DNA of 64,000 nt from Alteromonas_F sp964429915 (lineage in GTDB: Bacteria > Pseudomonadota > Gammaproteobacteria > Enterobacterales > Alteromonadaceae), in assembly GCA_964429915.1 (NCBI GenBank), contig CAYSDZ010000014.1:5690-69689 (forward strand), written 5' to 3'. A program made the translations under genes and the position numbers. The notes under the pieces are model-generated. The model ran no database searches and had not been told where the DNA came from. It worked only from the letters and a program-made list of their open reading frames with translations. Below are positions 36,549-45,137 of the stretch, in pieces; position 1 is the first letter of the stretch; each line of letters starts with the position of its first letter.

Positions 36549-36581
36549 AGCCGGAAAAGATAGTTTTCCGGCTTTTTTTTG
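36549..36581 (+). terminator. Intrinsic terminator after the lipase gene
   Basis: Ten-base perfect stem agccggaaaa/ttttccggct (36549-36558 with 36564-36573), 5-base loop, then eight T residues. Confidence 0.85.
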
Positions 36582-36634
36582 TTAAGACTGATACACTACG
36601 GGTTTGAGAACGATGAAATAAATACGAGGTATCT

Positions 36635-37651
36635 TTGGAATTTCTATTTGAATATGGGCTATTTCTAGCCAAGGCGATCACTGTTGTAGTTGCTGTAGCG
36701 ATTGTTGTTGGTCTTGTAGCCGGTACTGCAATGAAGCAAAAGCCGGGCAAGGGTCAATTAGAGATAAAATCGATCAGTGAGCAATTAGGTGAAGTGAAAC
36801 AGTATGCTCAGCAAGTCATTCTAGACAAAGCGACACTAAAAAAACAACAGAAAGAAGAGAAAAAAGCGCAGAAAAACAAAGAGAAATCAGACGCCGAGCA
36901 GTCAAGGCTTTTTGTGATCAATTTTAAAGGTTCGATGGACGCGAATGAAGTTGACCATTTACGGGAAGAAGTCACCGCAATTTTGTGCGTAGCGACGAAA
37001 GACGATGAGGTATTGATTAACATTGAAAGCGGGGGAGGGGTTGTACATGGCTATGGTCTTGCCGCATCGCAATTACAACGCATCAAAGAAAAGCAGATCC
37101 CACTTACGGCATCGGTCGACAAAGTAGCTGCAAGTGGTGGATATATGATGGCCTGTGTTGCCGATAAAGTACTCAGTGCCCCCTTTGCTATTATTGGTTC
37201 GATTGGCGTTATTGCACAATTACCCAACTTTAATAAGCTGTTAAAAAAGAACAATATTGACTTTGAACAGCACACCGCAGGTAATTTTAAACGTACGCTT
37301 ACCCTGTTCGGAGAAAACACCGACGAAGGGAGAGAAAAATTTAGGGAAGAGCTAGGCGAAGTACACGAGTTGTTTAAACATCACGTAAGCACCCATCGAG
37401 CCACGGTCGATATAGAAAAAGTAGCAACGGGTGAGCATTGGTATGGTACGCAAGCAAAAGAATTAGGCTTGGTAGACGAAGTGACCACATCCGACGATTA
37501 CTTGCTAAGTCAATATGAAAACAAAGCAATTTTCTCAGTAAAGTATTCGCTAAGAAAAAACGTCGCAGAAAAGTTAGGTTTGGCAACCGCCAGTGTTGTT
37601 GAAAAAACGTGGCTTAAGTTGTGGGAAAGCGCATCTGTTTGGTCTAAATGA
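36635..37651 (+). CDS. sohB: Inner-membrane peptidase SohB (S49)
   Basis: 338 residues, close to E. coli SohB. N-terminal membrane helix (EYGLFLAKAITVVVAVAIVVG), a Lys/Glu-rich linker, then the S49 core: FKGSMDANEVDHLREE, VHGYGLAASQLQR, catalytic Ser in DKVAASGGYMMACVADK and GSIGVIAQLPNFNKLLKK. The C-terminal GEHWYGTQAKELGLVDE is diagnostic. It is a SppA-like serine protease of unclear substrate. Start is TTG at 36635 with acgaggt upstream, which places the protein exactly on the family N-terminus (MEFLFEYGLF). Where the family often has SPGG, the sequence is SGGG. Confidence 0.94.
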   Translation: MEFLFEYGLFLAKAITVVVAVAIVVGLVAGTAMKQKPGKGQLEIKSISEQLGEVKQYAQQVILDKATLKKQQKEEKKAQKNKEKSDAEQSRLFVINFKGSMDANEVDHLREEVTAILCVATKDDEVLINIESGGGVVHGYGLAASQLQRIKEKQIPLTASVDKVAASGGYMMACVADKVLSAPFAIIGSIGVIAQLPNFNKLLKKNNIDFEQHTAGNFKRTLTLFGENTDEGREKFREELGEVHELFKHHVSTHRATVDIEKVATGEHWYGTQAKELGLVDEVTTSDDYLLSQYENKAIFSVKYSLRKNVAEKLGLATASVVEKTWLKLWESASVWSK

Positions 37652-37677
37652 TGCAAACCAAGAATTGAGATTAGTTT

Positions 37678-38436
37678 ATGTCAGTGTCGAGAAACGTGTT
37701 ATTAGCTGAACTGAATGCCTTGTTGACTCCAAAAGAGTATAAAGACTTTTGTCCTAATGGCTTACAAGTGCAAGGCAGTGACGGAATTAGCAAAGTAGTC
37801 ACTGGCGTTACTGCATCACAAGCCTTAATCGATGCTGCGGTCGCTCATAATGCCGATACTATACTCGTTCATCATGGTTATTTTTGGAAAAATGAGCCCG
37901 CTAATATTGTTGGTATGAAGTACCAACGTATTAAAACCTTGATTGAAAATAATATTAACCTTATTGCCTTTCATTTGCCGCTAGATTGTCATCCGCAGAT
38001 TGGAAATAATGCTCAACTAGGCCAGCTTCTTAATTTTCACAATGTTGCACCTTTGCAAAGTAGTAAACCTAAAGGCATTGTGTACGAAGGTCTTACCCAT
38101 CAACCCGTTTCAGGTGAACAACTACAAGCTGACATCGCACGAACCTTAGACAGAGATATACTATGGGTAGGTGATGATACGCCAATTACGCGGGTGGCAT
38201 GGTGTACAGGTGGGGGACAGGGATATATCGAAACGGCTTTAACGGAAGGCGCGGATGCCTTTATTACTGGCGAAGTGTCAGAGCAAACGGTGCATGTGGC
38301 TCGTGAAGCCGGCATTCATTTTTTCAGCGCAGGTCATCATGCGACTGAGCGTTACGGCGTTAAGGCTTTGGGCGAATGGATTGCGAAAAATATGAATGTC
38401 GATGTTCAATTTGTCGATATTCCAAACCCTGCCTAA
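37678..38436 (+). CDS. ybgI: Nif3-like dinuclear metal-centre protein (YbgI family)
   Basis: 252 residues. Metal ligands of the family are visible: tandem His in LVHHGYFW, Asp in FHLPLDCHPQIGNN and the C-terminal FSAGHHATERYG (HxxxE). N-terminal CPNGLQVQG is diagnostic. Members form toroidal hexamers with two metals per subunit. Annotated in databases as GTP cyclohydrolase I type 2-like, but the in vivo role is not settled. Lies between sohB (26 bp) and cmoM (18 bp), all on the same strand. Confidence 0.92.
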   Translation: MSVSRNVLLAELNALLTPKEYKDFCPNGLQVQGSDGISKVVTGVTASQALIDAAVAHNADTILVHHGYFWKNEPANIVGMKYQRIKTLIENNINLIAFHLPLDCHPQIGNNAQLGQLLNFHNVAPLQSSKPKGIVYEGLTHQPVSGEQLQADIARTLDRDILWVGDDTPITRVAWCTGGGQGYIETALTEGADAFITGEVSEQTVHVAREAGIHFFSAGHHATERYGVKALGEWIAKNMNVDVQFVDIPNPA

Positions 38437-38454
38437 ACAAGACGGCTTAATACA

Positions 38455-39216
38455 ATGTCTGCAGATATCCATTTTACTGACACTCACTTTAATGGGATTG
38501 CCCATAAATTTGATGAAAATATTTATGGAAGTTTGAAAGGGAAACTGCGACACCGGGTTCTTACTCAATTAATTCAACATCGCTTACCAAAAGAACGAAC
38601 ACTTCGTATTTTAGATATGGGCGGTGGAACTGGCATGATGGCCAAAGTATGTGCAGACTTAGGGCATCACGTTGATTTAGTCGATGCCGCTGAGGATGTG
38701 CTAAAACTGGCAGTCCAAAAAATGGGTGCACACCCCAATGTTACTGTAACCCAAAGCACCTTAGCCGACTTTCCAAAAAACAAGCAATACGACCTAGTTA
38801 TGTGCCATGCAATGTTGGAATGGTTACATGAGCCTTTTGCGGCTATTGCTATTTTAAAACAGTTTATCAAACCCTCCGGTTTATTATCCTTAAGTGTGTT
38901 TAACAAAGATGCTGCGTTGTTTAGCAATATGAGCTACGGAAATTTTGATTACGTACAAAAGGGGATGAAGGTGAAAAATCAGGTGCGCTTGAACCCCAAA
39001 AACCCTATCAGTCCGAAAGCGCTGCTATCAAGCTTGGAGAGCAATGGTTTTGTTATCGAGCAAAAAACGGGTATTCGTTGCTTTTCTGATTATGTAAAGA
39101 GGACGATTGACAACGAAGAGTTCGATACCTTATTTCAACTTGAGATGGAATACGCCAGTCAAGAGCCGTATTTATGGTTGGGAAGATATTTCCACGTATT
39201 TGCTACACTTCAATAA
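38455..39216 (+). CDS. cmoM: tRNA cmo5U carboxymethoxyuridine methyltransferase CmoM
   Basis: 253 residues. SAM-dependent methyltransferase that methylates the carboxyl of 5-carboxymethoxyuridine-34 in tRNA. SAM motif ILDMGGGTGMMAKV, then LVDAAEDVL, and the CmoM-specific CHAMLEWLHEP, MSYGNFDYVQKGM, GIRCFSDYVK and EPYLWLGRYFHVFA, which align closely with E. coli CmoM (formerly SmtA). Its last 14 bp overlap the convergent dehydrogenase gene. Confidence 0.93.
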   Translation: MSADIHFTDTHFNGIAHKFDENIYGSLKGKLRHRVLTQLIQHRLPKERTLRILDMGGGTGMMAKVCADLGHHVDLVDAAEDVLKLAVQKMGAHPNVTVTQSTLADFPKNKQYDLVMCHAMLEWLHEPFAAIAILKQFIKPSGLLSLSVFNKDAALFSNMSYGNFDYVQKGMKVKNQVRLNPKNPISPKALLSSLESNGFVIEQKTGIRCFSDYVKRTIDNEEFDTLFQLEMEYASQEPYLWLGRYFHVFATLQ

Positions 39217-40207
39217 GATAGGGCGGACTTAGCTTGTCTTTAGACTGTTGAATGATATTGTTCACCGTGGTTTCGGCTATTTCGTCAAGTGCCTCAAAGG
39301 TGAAAAATCCTTGATGTCCGGTAATTAAAACATTGTGAAAACTCGATAAACGCTCAAATTGGTCGTCTAGAATAAGGGTTTCAGACAGGTTTCTGAAAAA
39401 CAACTCCGATTCCATTTCGTAGACATCTAGCGCTAAATAGCCAATTTTCTTAGATTTTAAACCCCTAATTACGCTTGCAGTATCAATGAGAGCGCCCCGA
39501 GACGTATTTACAAGCATAACACCCTCTTTCATTTTGGCTAATGACGTATCATTAATTAAGTGATGAGTAGATTTCACAAGTGGGCAGTGCAAAGAAACAA
39601 TATCGCTTTCAGCGTATAGCGTATTAATATCGGTATAGATGGCACCCAATTGTTTTATGCTTTCGTTTTCACAAGGGTCGTAACACAAAAGTTGACACCC
39701 AAAACCATTAAGTATTTTTGCGGTTGCCAAGCCGATATTGCCTGTGCCAATTAAACCCACTGTTTTTTTGTGAAGTGTTATGCCCTGTAGGCCTTCAAGT
39801 TCAAAATTTCCCTCACGAACGCGATTGAATGCTTTATGCAACTTTCTTCCCAAGGTAAGAATTAACCCTACTGTATGTTCGGCAACGGCTTGTGGCGAGT
39901 AAGCGGGCACACGCGATACTTGGATCTGGTTTGCTCTTGCACTGTTAAGGTTGACGTTATTAAAGCCTGCACAGCGTAAAGCAATATGTTTTACATTATG
40001 CGATGCTAATGCGCTTATTACATTTTCGTCACACACATCGTTAACAAATAAACACACCACATCGAAGCCTTGTGCAAGTTCAGCCGTTTTTGAGTTTAAG
40101 GAAGCGTCAAAAAACTCGATGCTTATCTCGTTTTGATAATGGTTAATATGCGCTTCAAAGGTCTTTTTGTCGTAAGTTTTGGCACTGAAAAACGCAATGT
40201 TAATCAT
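39203..40207 (-). CDS. ldhA: D-lactate dehydrogenase (2-hydroxyacid dehydrogenase family)
   Basis: 334 residues, near the 329 of E. coli LdhA. NAD motif GLIGTGNIGLATAKIL followed by an acidic residue in CYDPCEN. Catalytic Arg in NTSRGALID, Glu in the LALDVYEMESELFF stretch (typical of LdhA) and His in ITGHQGFFTFEAL. It reduces pyruvate to D-lactate with NADH. Starts downstream of nothing on its strand except the glutathione peroxidase gene 15 bp away, so the two are probably co-transcribed, linking fermentation and peroxide defence only by position. Confidence 0.92.
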   Translation of the reverse strand: MINIAFFSAKTYDKKTFEAHINHYQNEISIEFFDASLNSKTAELAQGFDVVCLFVNDVCDENVISALASHNVKHIALRCAGFNNVNLNSARANQIQVSRVPAYSPQAVAEHTVGLILTLGRKLHKAFNRVREGNFELEGLQGITLHKKTVGLIGTGNIGLATAKILNGFGCQLLCYDPCENESIKQLGAIYTDINTLYAESDIVSLHCPLVKSTHHLINDTSLAKMKEGVMLVNTSRGALIDTASVIRGLKSKKIGYLALDVYEMESELFFRNLSETLILDDQFERLSSFHNVLITGHQGFFTFEALDEIAETTVNNIIQQSKDKLSPPYLIEV

Positions 40208-40222
40208 AAATATCCCTAGTTT

Positions 40223-40720
40223 TTAAGCCTTGCTCGATTTCAATAATCTAAAAATGTCATTTTTTATACTTTCAGGTGACGTTGCAGGCGAATAACGTTT
40301 TATCGCCTTTCCTGTTTTATCGACTAAGAATTTCGTGAAATTCCACTTAATACTCGTACTGCCCAGTACGCCGGGAGCTTGCTGTTTTACGCACTCGAAA
40401 ACAGGATGTGTATTGTTACCGTTGACTTCTACTTTAGCAAAAAGAGGAAACGAGACATTAAATCGCGTTGAGCAAAATGTTTGAATTTCTTGGTTATTGC
40501 CGGGTTCTTGACTGCCGAATTGATTACAAGGAAAAGCAAGGACAGCAAAGTTGTTTTGTTTAAGTTCTTGATACAACGTTTCTAAGTCTTCGTATTGCCC
40601 TGTAAATCCGCACTTGCTTGCTGTATTTACCACTAAACAAACATGGTTGTTAAAGTTTGCAAGGTCGCATTCACTGCCATCGTTTTTGGTTGCTGTTAAC
40701 TGATAAATACTGTTAGACAT
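40223..40720 (-). CDS. Glutathione peroxidase family thiol peroxidase
   Basis: 165 residues. Catalytic Cys in NTASKCGFTGQYEDLE (Cys in place of the animal selenocysteine), Gln-containing FPCNQFGSQEPG with a second Cys, and Trp-Asn in IKWNFTKFLVDKTG complete the GPx tetrad. Bacterial Cys-GPx (BtuE type) usually uses thioredoxin as reductant. Lies between ldhA (downstream) and a receiver-TPR gene (11 bp upstream), all on the minus strand, so a three-gene operon is likely. Confidence 0.92.
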   Translation of the reverse strand: MSNSIYQLTATKNDGSECDLANFNNHVCLVVNTASKCGFTGQYEDLETLYQELKQNNFAVLAFPCNQFGSQEPGNNQEIQTFCSTRFNVSFPLFAKVEVNGNNTHPVFECVKQQAPGVLGSTSIKWNFTKFLVDKTGKAIKRYSPATSPESIKNDIFRLLKSSKA

Positions 40721-40731
40721 ACGACTGAGCC

Positions 40732-42378
40732 TTAATAATTATTGATGGAGTTTGTTTCTGCTTTTGCTTTTGTTAAGTCGAATCTCAGTTTCTCTAGCCT
40801 CAATTGGTTGATGTCATTCAATGGCGTGCTAGATAGCTCTTCAATTAAAAAGTCGGCCGTGATCAAACGATAAGAATCGCGATTCAGCTCAGTCATACAT
40901 TGCAGTAGATTCAGTGCAAATGCGGGCATAGAAGGAATACGCTGATAGGCGGAGTAAAATAACGGCATCGCTTTTTCCATTTGTCGGTTGGAAAAAAGCA
41001 CCATCCCCTCTTCATTCAGGCGCACGGCTTTTTCTTTGTCTATGCCAACCGTTTTTTCGCTGTCTACCAAGTTGGTGTTCATTACGCTGAGCCACGCTTG
41101 ATCGTCTGAACGGGCTAAGCGCAATTCAGCTTGGGCTAAAACATTTCTAGCTGTATCTGTGTCATCTAATGTATGAAAGATTTTTGAGGCCGTAAATAAA
41201 GCAGTGGGGTTCGCATTGTTTAGCGCTGCCATTGATATGCCTTCTAGAATTTTTCTTGCTTTATTGCTATCTCCTTCAAGCGCAGAAGAATAGGCCAATA
41301 AAATATCACGCTGGGTTTTTAATTGTGGGTCAGACTCTCCTCGGGTCGCCATTCCCACTAATTTTCTTGCCTGTGACAAGCTTTCTTTTCTTTGATTTTG
41401 GGGTGTTTCTTCAGCTATAGCAATATAAAACTCTGCAAGCTCGTAAGTAAATTCGTCAAATAGCTCTCTGACGCTTCTGTTATGTTCACGCTGTTTTTGC
41501 AACAGCGATATTCCTTCAATCACTTTATTTTGCTTTCTAAATGCTAAGGATTTCAATCGCGTGGCAGCAACGCTCAATTCACTGGTATTGATGTTGTCTA
41601 AAAAATCACTGGCTTCTTGATATGATTGTCGTTCAATACATAAACTTGCTAACCATTCGAAGGCTTTGTCACGTGTGAAATTGGTGTTGACTAAATGGTG
41701 AAGTGTTTCCTCACAGGCGTGCCACTCGCCAAGCATGAATTGGCATTTAATTTTGCCCCAATTAGCCCACAGTATTTTTTCAGAACGCTGTAGTATTTTG
41801 TTGAACAAGGTAAGTGCGGCAGAATAGAAACCATTTTGCATCAATAATTTTGCCAACAGCTTATTGAGCTCGGGTAGGTATTTATTCGTATTAGTCGCTT
41901 TATCTTGTGCCGCTATAATCAGATTTTTCGTCTTTCGAAGCGCCACTGAAAACAATTGGCTATCCGTAGCCTTAAGCACATCACTGGTCAAGCTACGCAC
42001 TTCGAGATAGCGCTGCATGTGTCGCAGTAGTGCAGCCATTGTATAAGGTTTCACAATAAGCACATCAGGGTGCAAATCCATTATTTGACCAATAGTTTTA
42101 GCTTGGCGATCTGCGGTAATAAAAAATATACCAGTGCTGGGTTTGATATGGCCGGACACCATCAGCGAATGTACGCAGTCTACCCCGTTACGGTGTTGTC
42201 CGAGATGATAGTCGATTAAGACAATATCCATGCTCATGCGTTTGAGCGCAGCCCTTAATTCGTTGCCATTACTAAAGCTATGGATATCAAATATGCCCAA
42301 AGGAAGAAGGTGACTTCTTAAATTGGTTCGCGCAGTGGCGTTATCCTCAACGATGGCTAAACGAAGTTGGCTTTCCAT
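40732..42378 (-). CDS. Receiver-TPR response regulator (paralogue B)
   Basis: 548 residues. N-terminal receiver with intact acidic pair (IVEDN), phospho-acceptor Asp56 in VLIDYHLGQHRNG and Lys in LIVKPYTM. The rest is an array of TPR-like helical repeats ending with EKAVRLNEEGMVLFSNRQMEKAMPLF and a terminal conserved NLLQCMTELN element also found in the paralogue at 59411 (NLLQCLLKLL). No DNA-binding or enzymatic output domain. Probably signals by protein-protein contacts. Same architecture and length as the proteins at 17122 and 59411. Confidence 0.9.
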   Translation of the reverse strand: MESQLRLAIVEDNATARTNLRSHLLPLGIFDIHSFSNGNELRAALKRMSMDIVLIDYHLGQHRNGVDCVHSLMVSGHIKPSTGIFFITADRQAKTIGQIMDLHPDVLIVKPYTMAALLRHMQRYLEVRSLTSDVLKATDSQLFSVALRKTKNLIIAAQDKATNTNKYLPELNKLLAKLLMQNGFYSAALTLFNKILQRSEKILWANWGKIKCQFMLGEWHACEETLHHLVNTNFTRDKAFEWLASLCIERQSYQEASDFLDNINTSELSVAATRLKSLAFRKQNKVIEGISLLQKQREHNRSVRELFDEFTYELAEFYIAIAEETPQNQRKESLSQARKLVGMATRGESDPQLKTQRDILLAYSSALEGDSNKARKILEGISMAALNNANPTALFTASKIFHTLDDTDTARNVLAQAELRLARSDDQAWLSVMNTNLVDSEKTVGIDKEKAVRLNEEGMVLFSNRQMEKAMPLFYSAYQRIPSMPAFALNLLQCMTELNRDSYRLITADFLIEELSSTPLNDINQLRLEKLRFDLTKAKAETNSINNY

Positions 42379-42576
42379 GGTAATCGAAAATCAATGAAGA
42401 GAATCAAAAGCATAGCAAGCCATAGGGCTTCCGTCATTAATTCCTTGTATATATTGATGTGCTTAAGTATTGTTTCCGACAACTTTGCAATAACACGATT
42501 TTTTCATGTCTGCATTAGCTAGTATCAAACCCTATTATAAACAGTTTCTTCCCTTACCATTAAGCGCACACTAAGA

Positions 42577-43161
42577 ATGAAATCTAAAGTGAAAAAAAAG
42601 GCGTTATTTTTAGACCGAGACGGTGTTATTAATGTAAATACCGGCTATTTATACGAGCCAAAAGACGTGCAATGGGTTTCTGGCATTATTAACGTAATGC
42701 GTGCCTTTCAACAACAAGGCTATTTATTGATTATTGTAACAAATCAGTCTGGTATTGGACGAGGGTATTACAGCGAGGAAGATTTTTATTCCTTGACTCA
42801 ATGGATGCGGCAGTATCTTCTTCAACAGCACGTTCATATTGATGATGTATTTTATTGTCCTCATCATCCTGAAAAAGCGATAGGACACTATCTGCGACGA
42901 TGTGACTGCAGAAAACCCGCACCCGGTATGTTACTCACTGCAATTGAAAAATGGAACATAGACAAAAATCAAAGCGTATTAATTGGTGATAGTTGGTCAG
43001 ATATTGAAGCAGGGGTGGCTGCTGGCTTATCTCGCTGTTATTTTTTCTCTACTGATCTTTCAAAGAAGCAGCAATCACTGATTGCTAAAATAACAGAAAC
43101 GAATAAGACCACCAAAACGGAGGTGGTGCACCTCTCACACTTAGAGGCTCTACTGTCTTAA
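42577..43161 (+). CDS. gmhB: D-glycero-D-manno-heptose 1,7-bisphosphate 7-phosphatase
   Basis: 194 residues. HAD-superfamily phosphatase: LFLDRDGVINVNTGYLYEP (nucleophile and acid Asp), VTNQSGIGRGYYSEEDF, LIGDSWSDIEAG. The GmhB zinc loop is present as CPHHPE with CDCRKPAPGML. It acts in ADP-heptose synthesis for the LPS inner core. The E. coli-like neighbours are absent; it stands alone and ends 2 bp from the convergent yejM-like gene. Divergent from the receiver-TPR gene across about 200 bp. Confidence 0.93.
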   Translation: MKSKVKKKALFLDRDGVINVNTGYLYEPKDVQWVSGIINVMRAFQQQGYLLIIVTNQSGIGRGYYSEEDFYSLTQWMRQYLLQQHVHIDDVFYCPHHPEKAIGHYLRRCDCRKPAPGMLLTAIEKWNIDKNQSVLIGDSWSDIEAGVAAGLSRCYFFSTDLSKKQQSLIAKITETNKTTKTEVVHLSHLEALLS

Positions 43162-43162
43162 G

Positions 43163-44668
43163 TTAATCTGCGGTAGAGAATCGAGACAGATGCTTAACTG
43201 CTTGGCTCAATACATTCACATTCAAGCCTTCGCTGCTACGGGTATTATCCTTTAAATTAATAATTTCATAATTGCCATTCGTCATCACATCTATGCGTTG
43301 AGTACGTTGAATAACCACGATACGCTCGCCGCTTGTACTTACAATCCAATCTCTTGCAGGTGCACTTAAATTGCGTCCCGTTGAGTATGACGTTACAGCA
43401 GATTTGCATCCCAGTGCAGAGAGTAGGGTAGGCGCAATATCTTCATTACTGGCGTTGTTTGTTTTAAGCGGAATGTTGGCATATAAACGTGCACTAGAAG
43501 CGACCATAATTATTTTGTCGTCATAAGACAAGGCAGAAAGTGCTTGTTTTATATCAGCGGCAGACATAAAAGCGATATGAAGCCCTTTTTCGAAATTTGA
43601 ATAAGGCGATTGAAACGTCGATATTGCAGGGTGTGCAATAGTACTATCTGCGCTTACCGATACTTCAAAACCTTGCACTTGGGGTAGTGCGAGTAGCACA
43701 GGGCGTTTATCGGCTAGCGATTCGTAATAGATTTCTGGTACACCAAAAATGCTACTTACTTGTTGGCTACTTTTTGATGTTGATAAAGAATAAAACGCCA
43801 CATCATACGCCAGTTTATTGTTATTTAACGATAAAGGGGCTTGATCTGTTTGAATGAAAACAAGTGCAGAACGGGTGTTATCAATACCACAGTAAACGGG
43901 CTCGGAAGGATAACGTACCCTTGTTACTTGACCACTTACTTGTCCACGAAACTGCAATTTTTCTCTTTGTTTATAGGCTTCTAAGTCTAACAAACCATAT
44001 CGCGACATCGTGGTTTTTGCCGTTGCTGGATAGGAAAGAGGAAATAAATTATCCTGCTTAACGATGGGTTGGTACAGCTTTGCATCTGCCCAAATATGCA
44101 TGCCATGACCTGCAATAAAGCAAGTCAGAAAAAAGCTAGCGACCGAGGGTGTGAATTTATAATGTGATAGCTTTTCAAGACGCCGCCAAATCGCATTTGC
44201 CAGCACTAATTGGCCACTTAACCAAACGCAAAACAAGAGCAATAAATAAAACCATTGCTTCCAACTGAATTCAGCCATTCGCGTTTCTTCTACCGTACGA
44301 ACAATTTGTACAGAATTAAAGCTGATATGAAAACCGGTTCGCGTATAGACCAAGGCATCAAAGGCCAGCAGTGCCAAGCCACTTGCAGCAACGATGGCGC
44401 CTGTGAGTCTAACGGTTTTTTCGTTTTTCACTAAATAGCAGGAGGGTAGAACGAACAGTACAAAACCAAAAAATGTTACAAAACTGATGTGCCCTAACCA
44501 ATTTGCCAGCATATACGTGTTGCCAAGCCAACTGCCCGGTGCAGGAGAAGAAAAAATGTAGATAGAGGAAATAACTAAAGCGAGAATAATATTGGCGAGA
44601 GCAAACCAATGCCCCCACGCGACCATTTTGGTTACGCGTTTACGTCGCGGAGATTCAGTTAAAATCAA
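43163..44668 (-). CDS. yejM: YejM/LapC/PbgA-family inner-membrane protein, shortened periplasmic domain
   Basis: 501 residues (E. coli YejM has 586). About five membrane helices in the first 190 residues, with the DUF3413 features LFVLPSCYL, FDALVYTRTGFHISF and SWKQWFY. The C-terminal sulfatase-like domain (about 250-500) is short and lacks the metal-site motifs of true sulfatases; YejM is also catalytically inactive. In E. coli it senses LPS at the inner membrane and controls LpxC turnover. The TTG start at 44668 follows taagg, 12 bp after yejL, matching the E. coli yejL-yejM order. Identification rests on topology plus context. Confidence 0.88.
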   Translation of the reverse strand: MILTESPRRKRVTKMVAWGHWFALANIILALVISSIYIFSSPAPGSWLGNTYMLANWLGHISFVTFFGFVLFVLPSCYLVKNEKTVRLTGAIVAASGLALLAFDALVYTRTGFHISFNSVQIVRTVEETRMAEFSWKQWFYLLLLFCVWLSGQLVLANAIWRRLEKLSHYKFTPSVASFFLTCFIAGHGMHIWADAKLYQPIVKQDNLFPLSYPATAKTTMSRYGLLDLEAYKQREKLQFRGQVSGQVTRVRYPSEPVYCGIDNTRSALVFIQTDQAPLSLNNNKLAYDVAFYSLSTSKSSQQVSSIFGVPEIYYESLADKRPVLLALPQVQGFEVSVSADSTIAHPAISTFQSPYSNFEKGLHIAFMSAADIKQALSALSYDDKIIMVASSARLYANIPLKTNNASNEDIAPTLLSALGCKSAVTSYSTGRNLSAPARDWIVSTSGERIVVIQRTQRIDVMTNGNYEIINLKDNTRSSEGLNVNVLSQAVKHLSRFSTAD

Positions 44669-44680
44669 AGCTTACCGGCC

Positions 44681-44911
44681 TTAGGATTCAATGCTTTTAT
44701 GTAATACTTTGGTGAAGGTATCTACCAAAGTGCCTCGTTGATTTTCGGGTATATGTGTATTAAACACGTGGCTCACTAAATTTCCCAAAACAACTAAAGA
44801 CAGGTCTTTATTGACTTGGTGTTTTTCAAACACGGTTAACACCTCGTCCATGATCGTTTCAATTTGGTTATTGTCGAAACGGCTTGTTTGGGGCATACAG
44901 TTAGTACTCAA
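44681..44911 (-). CDS. yejL: YejL (DUF1414) small protein
   Basis: 76 residues. Sequence features MPQTSRFDNNQIETIMDEV and LSLVVLGNLVSHVFNTHIP are those of the YejL/UPF0352 family. Function unknown. It is the first gene of yejL-yejM on the minus strand and diverges from yejK, the same arrangement as in E. coli. Confidence 0.92.
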   Translation of the reverse strand: MSTNCMPQTSRFDNNQIETIMDEVLTVFEKHQVNKDLSLVVLGNLVSHVFNTHIPENQRGTLVDTFTKVLHKSIES

Positions 44912-44989
44912 GAATTAAAGATTAGTGCGATTATAAGCGTTAGTTGTGACATAATACCAATTTGTTTTGTTCTTGCGTATTGTTTGCAA

Positions 44990-45074
44990 AGGGCAACCGC
45001 ATACTTTTATTTAGCTTTTTTACAGGTCCACCTCATTCGCTTTTGAACTGTTTGCGAAAGTATGTGATTGCTCT
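44990..45074. repeat. 85-bp palindromic repeat, copy 2
   Basis: Left arm 44990-45007 is identical to the left arm at 5277-5294. The right arm 45057-45074 differs from a perfect complement at three positions. The centre again contains tccacctcattcgc. It lies in the divergent yejL/yejK promoter region, unlike copy 1 which separates convergent genes. Confidence 0.75.
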
Positions 45075-45137
45075 GATTGGTTGCGCTCATTGCGTGTAAG
45101 TCACTCTTCATCAGGTATTCAAGGTAGTTAGCACATT

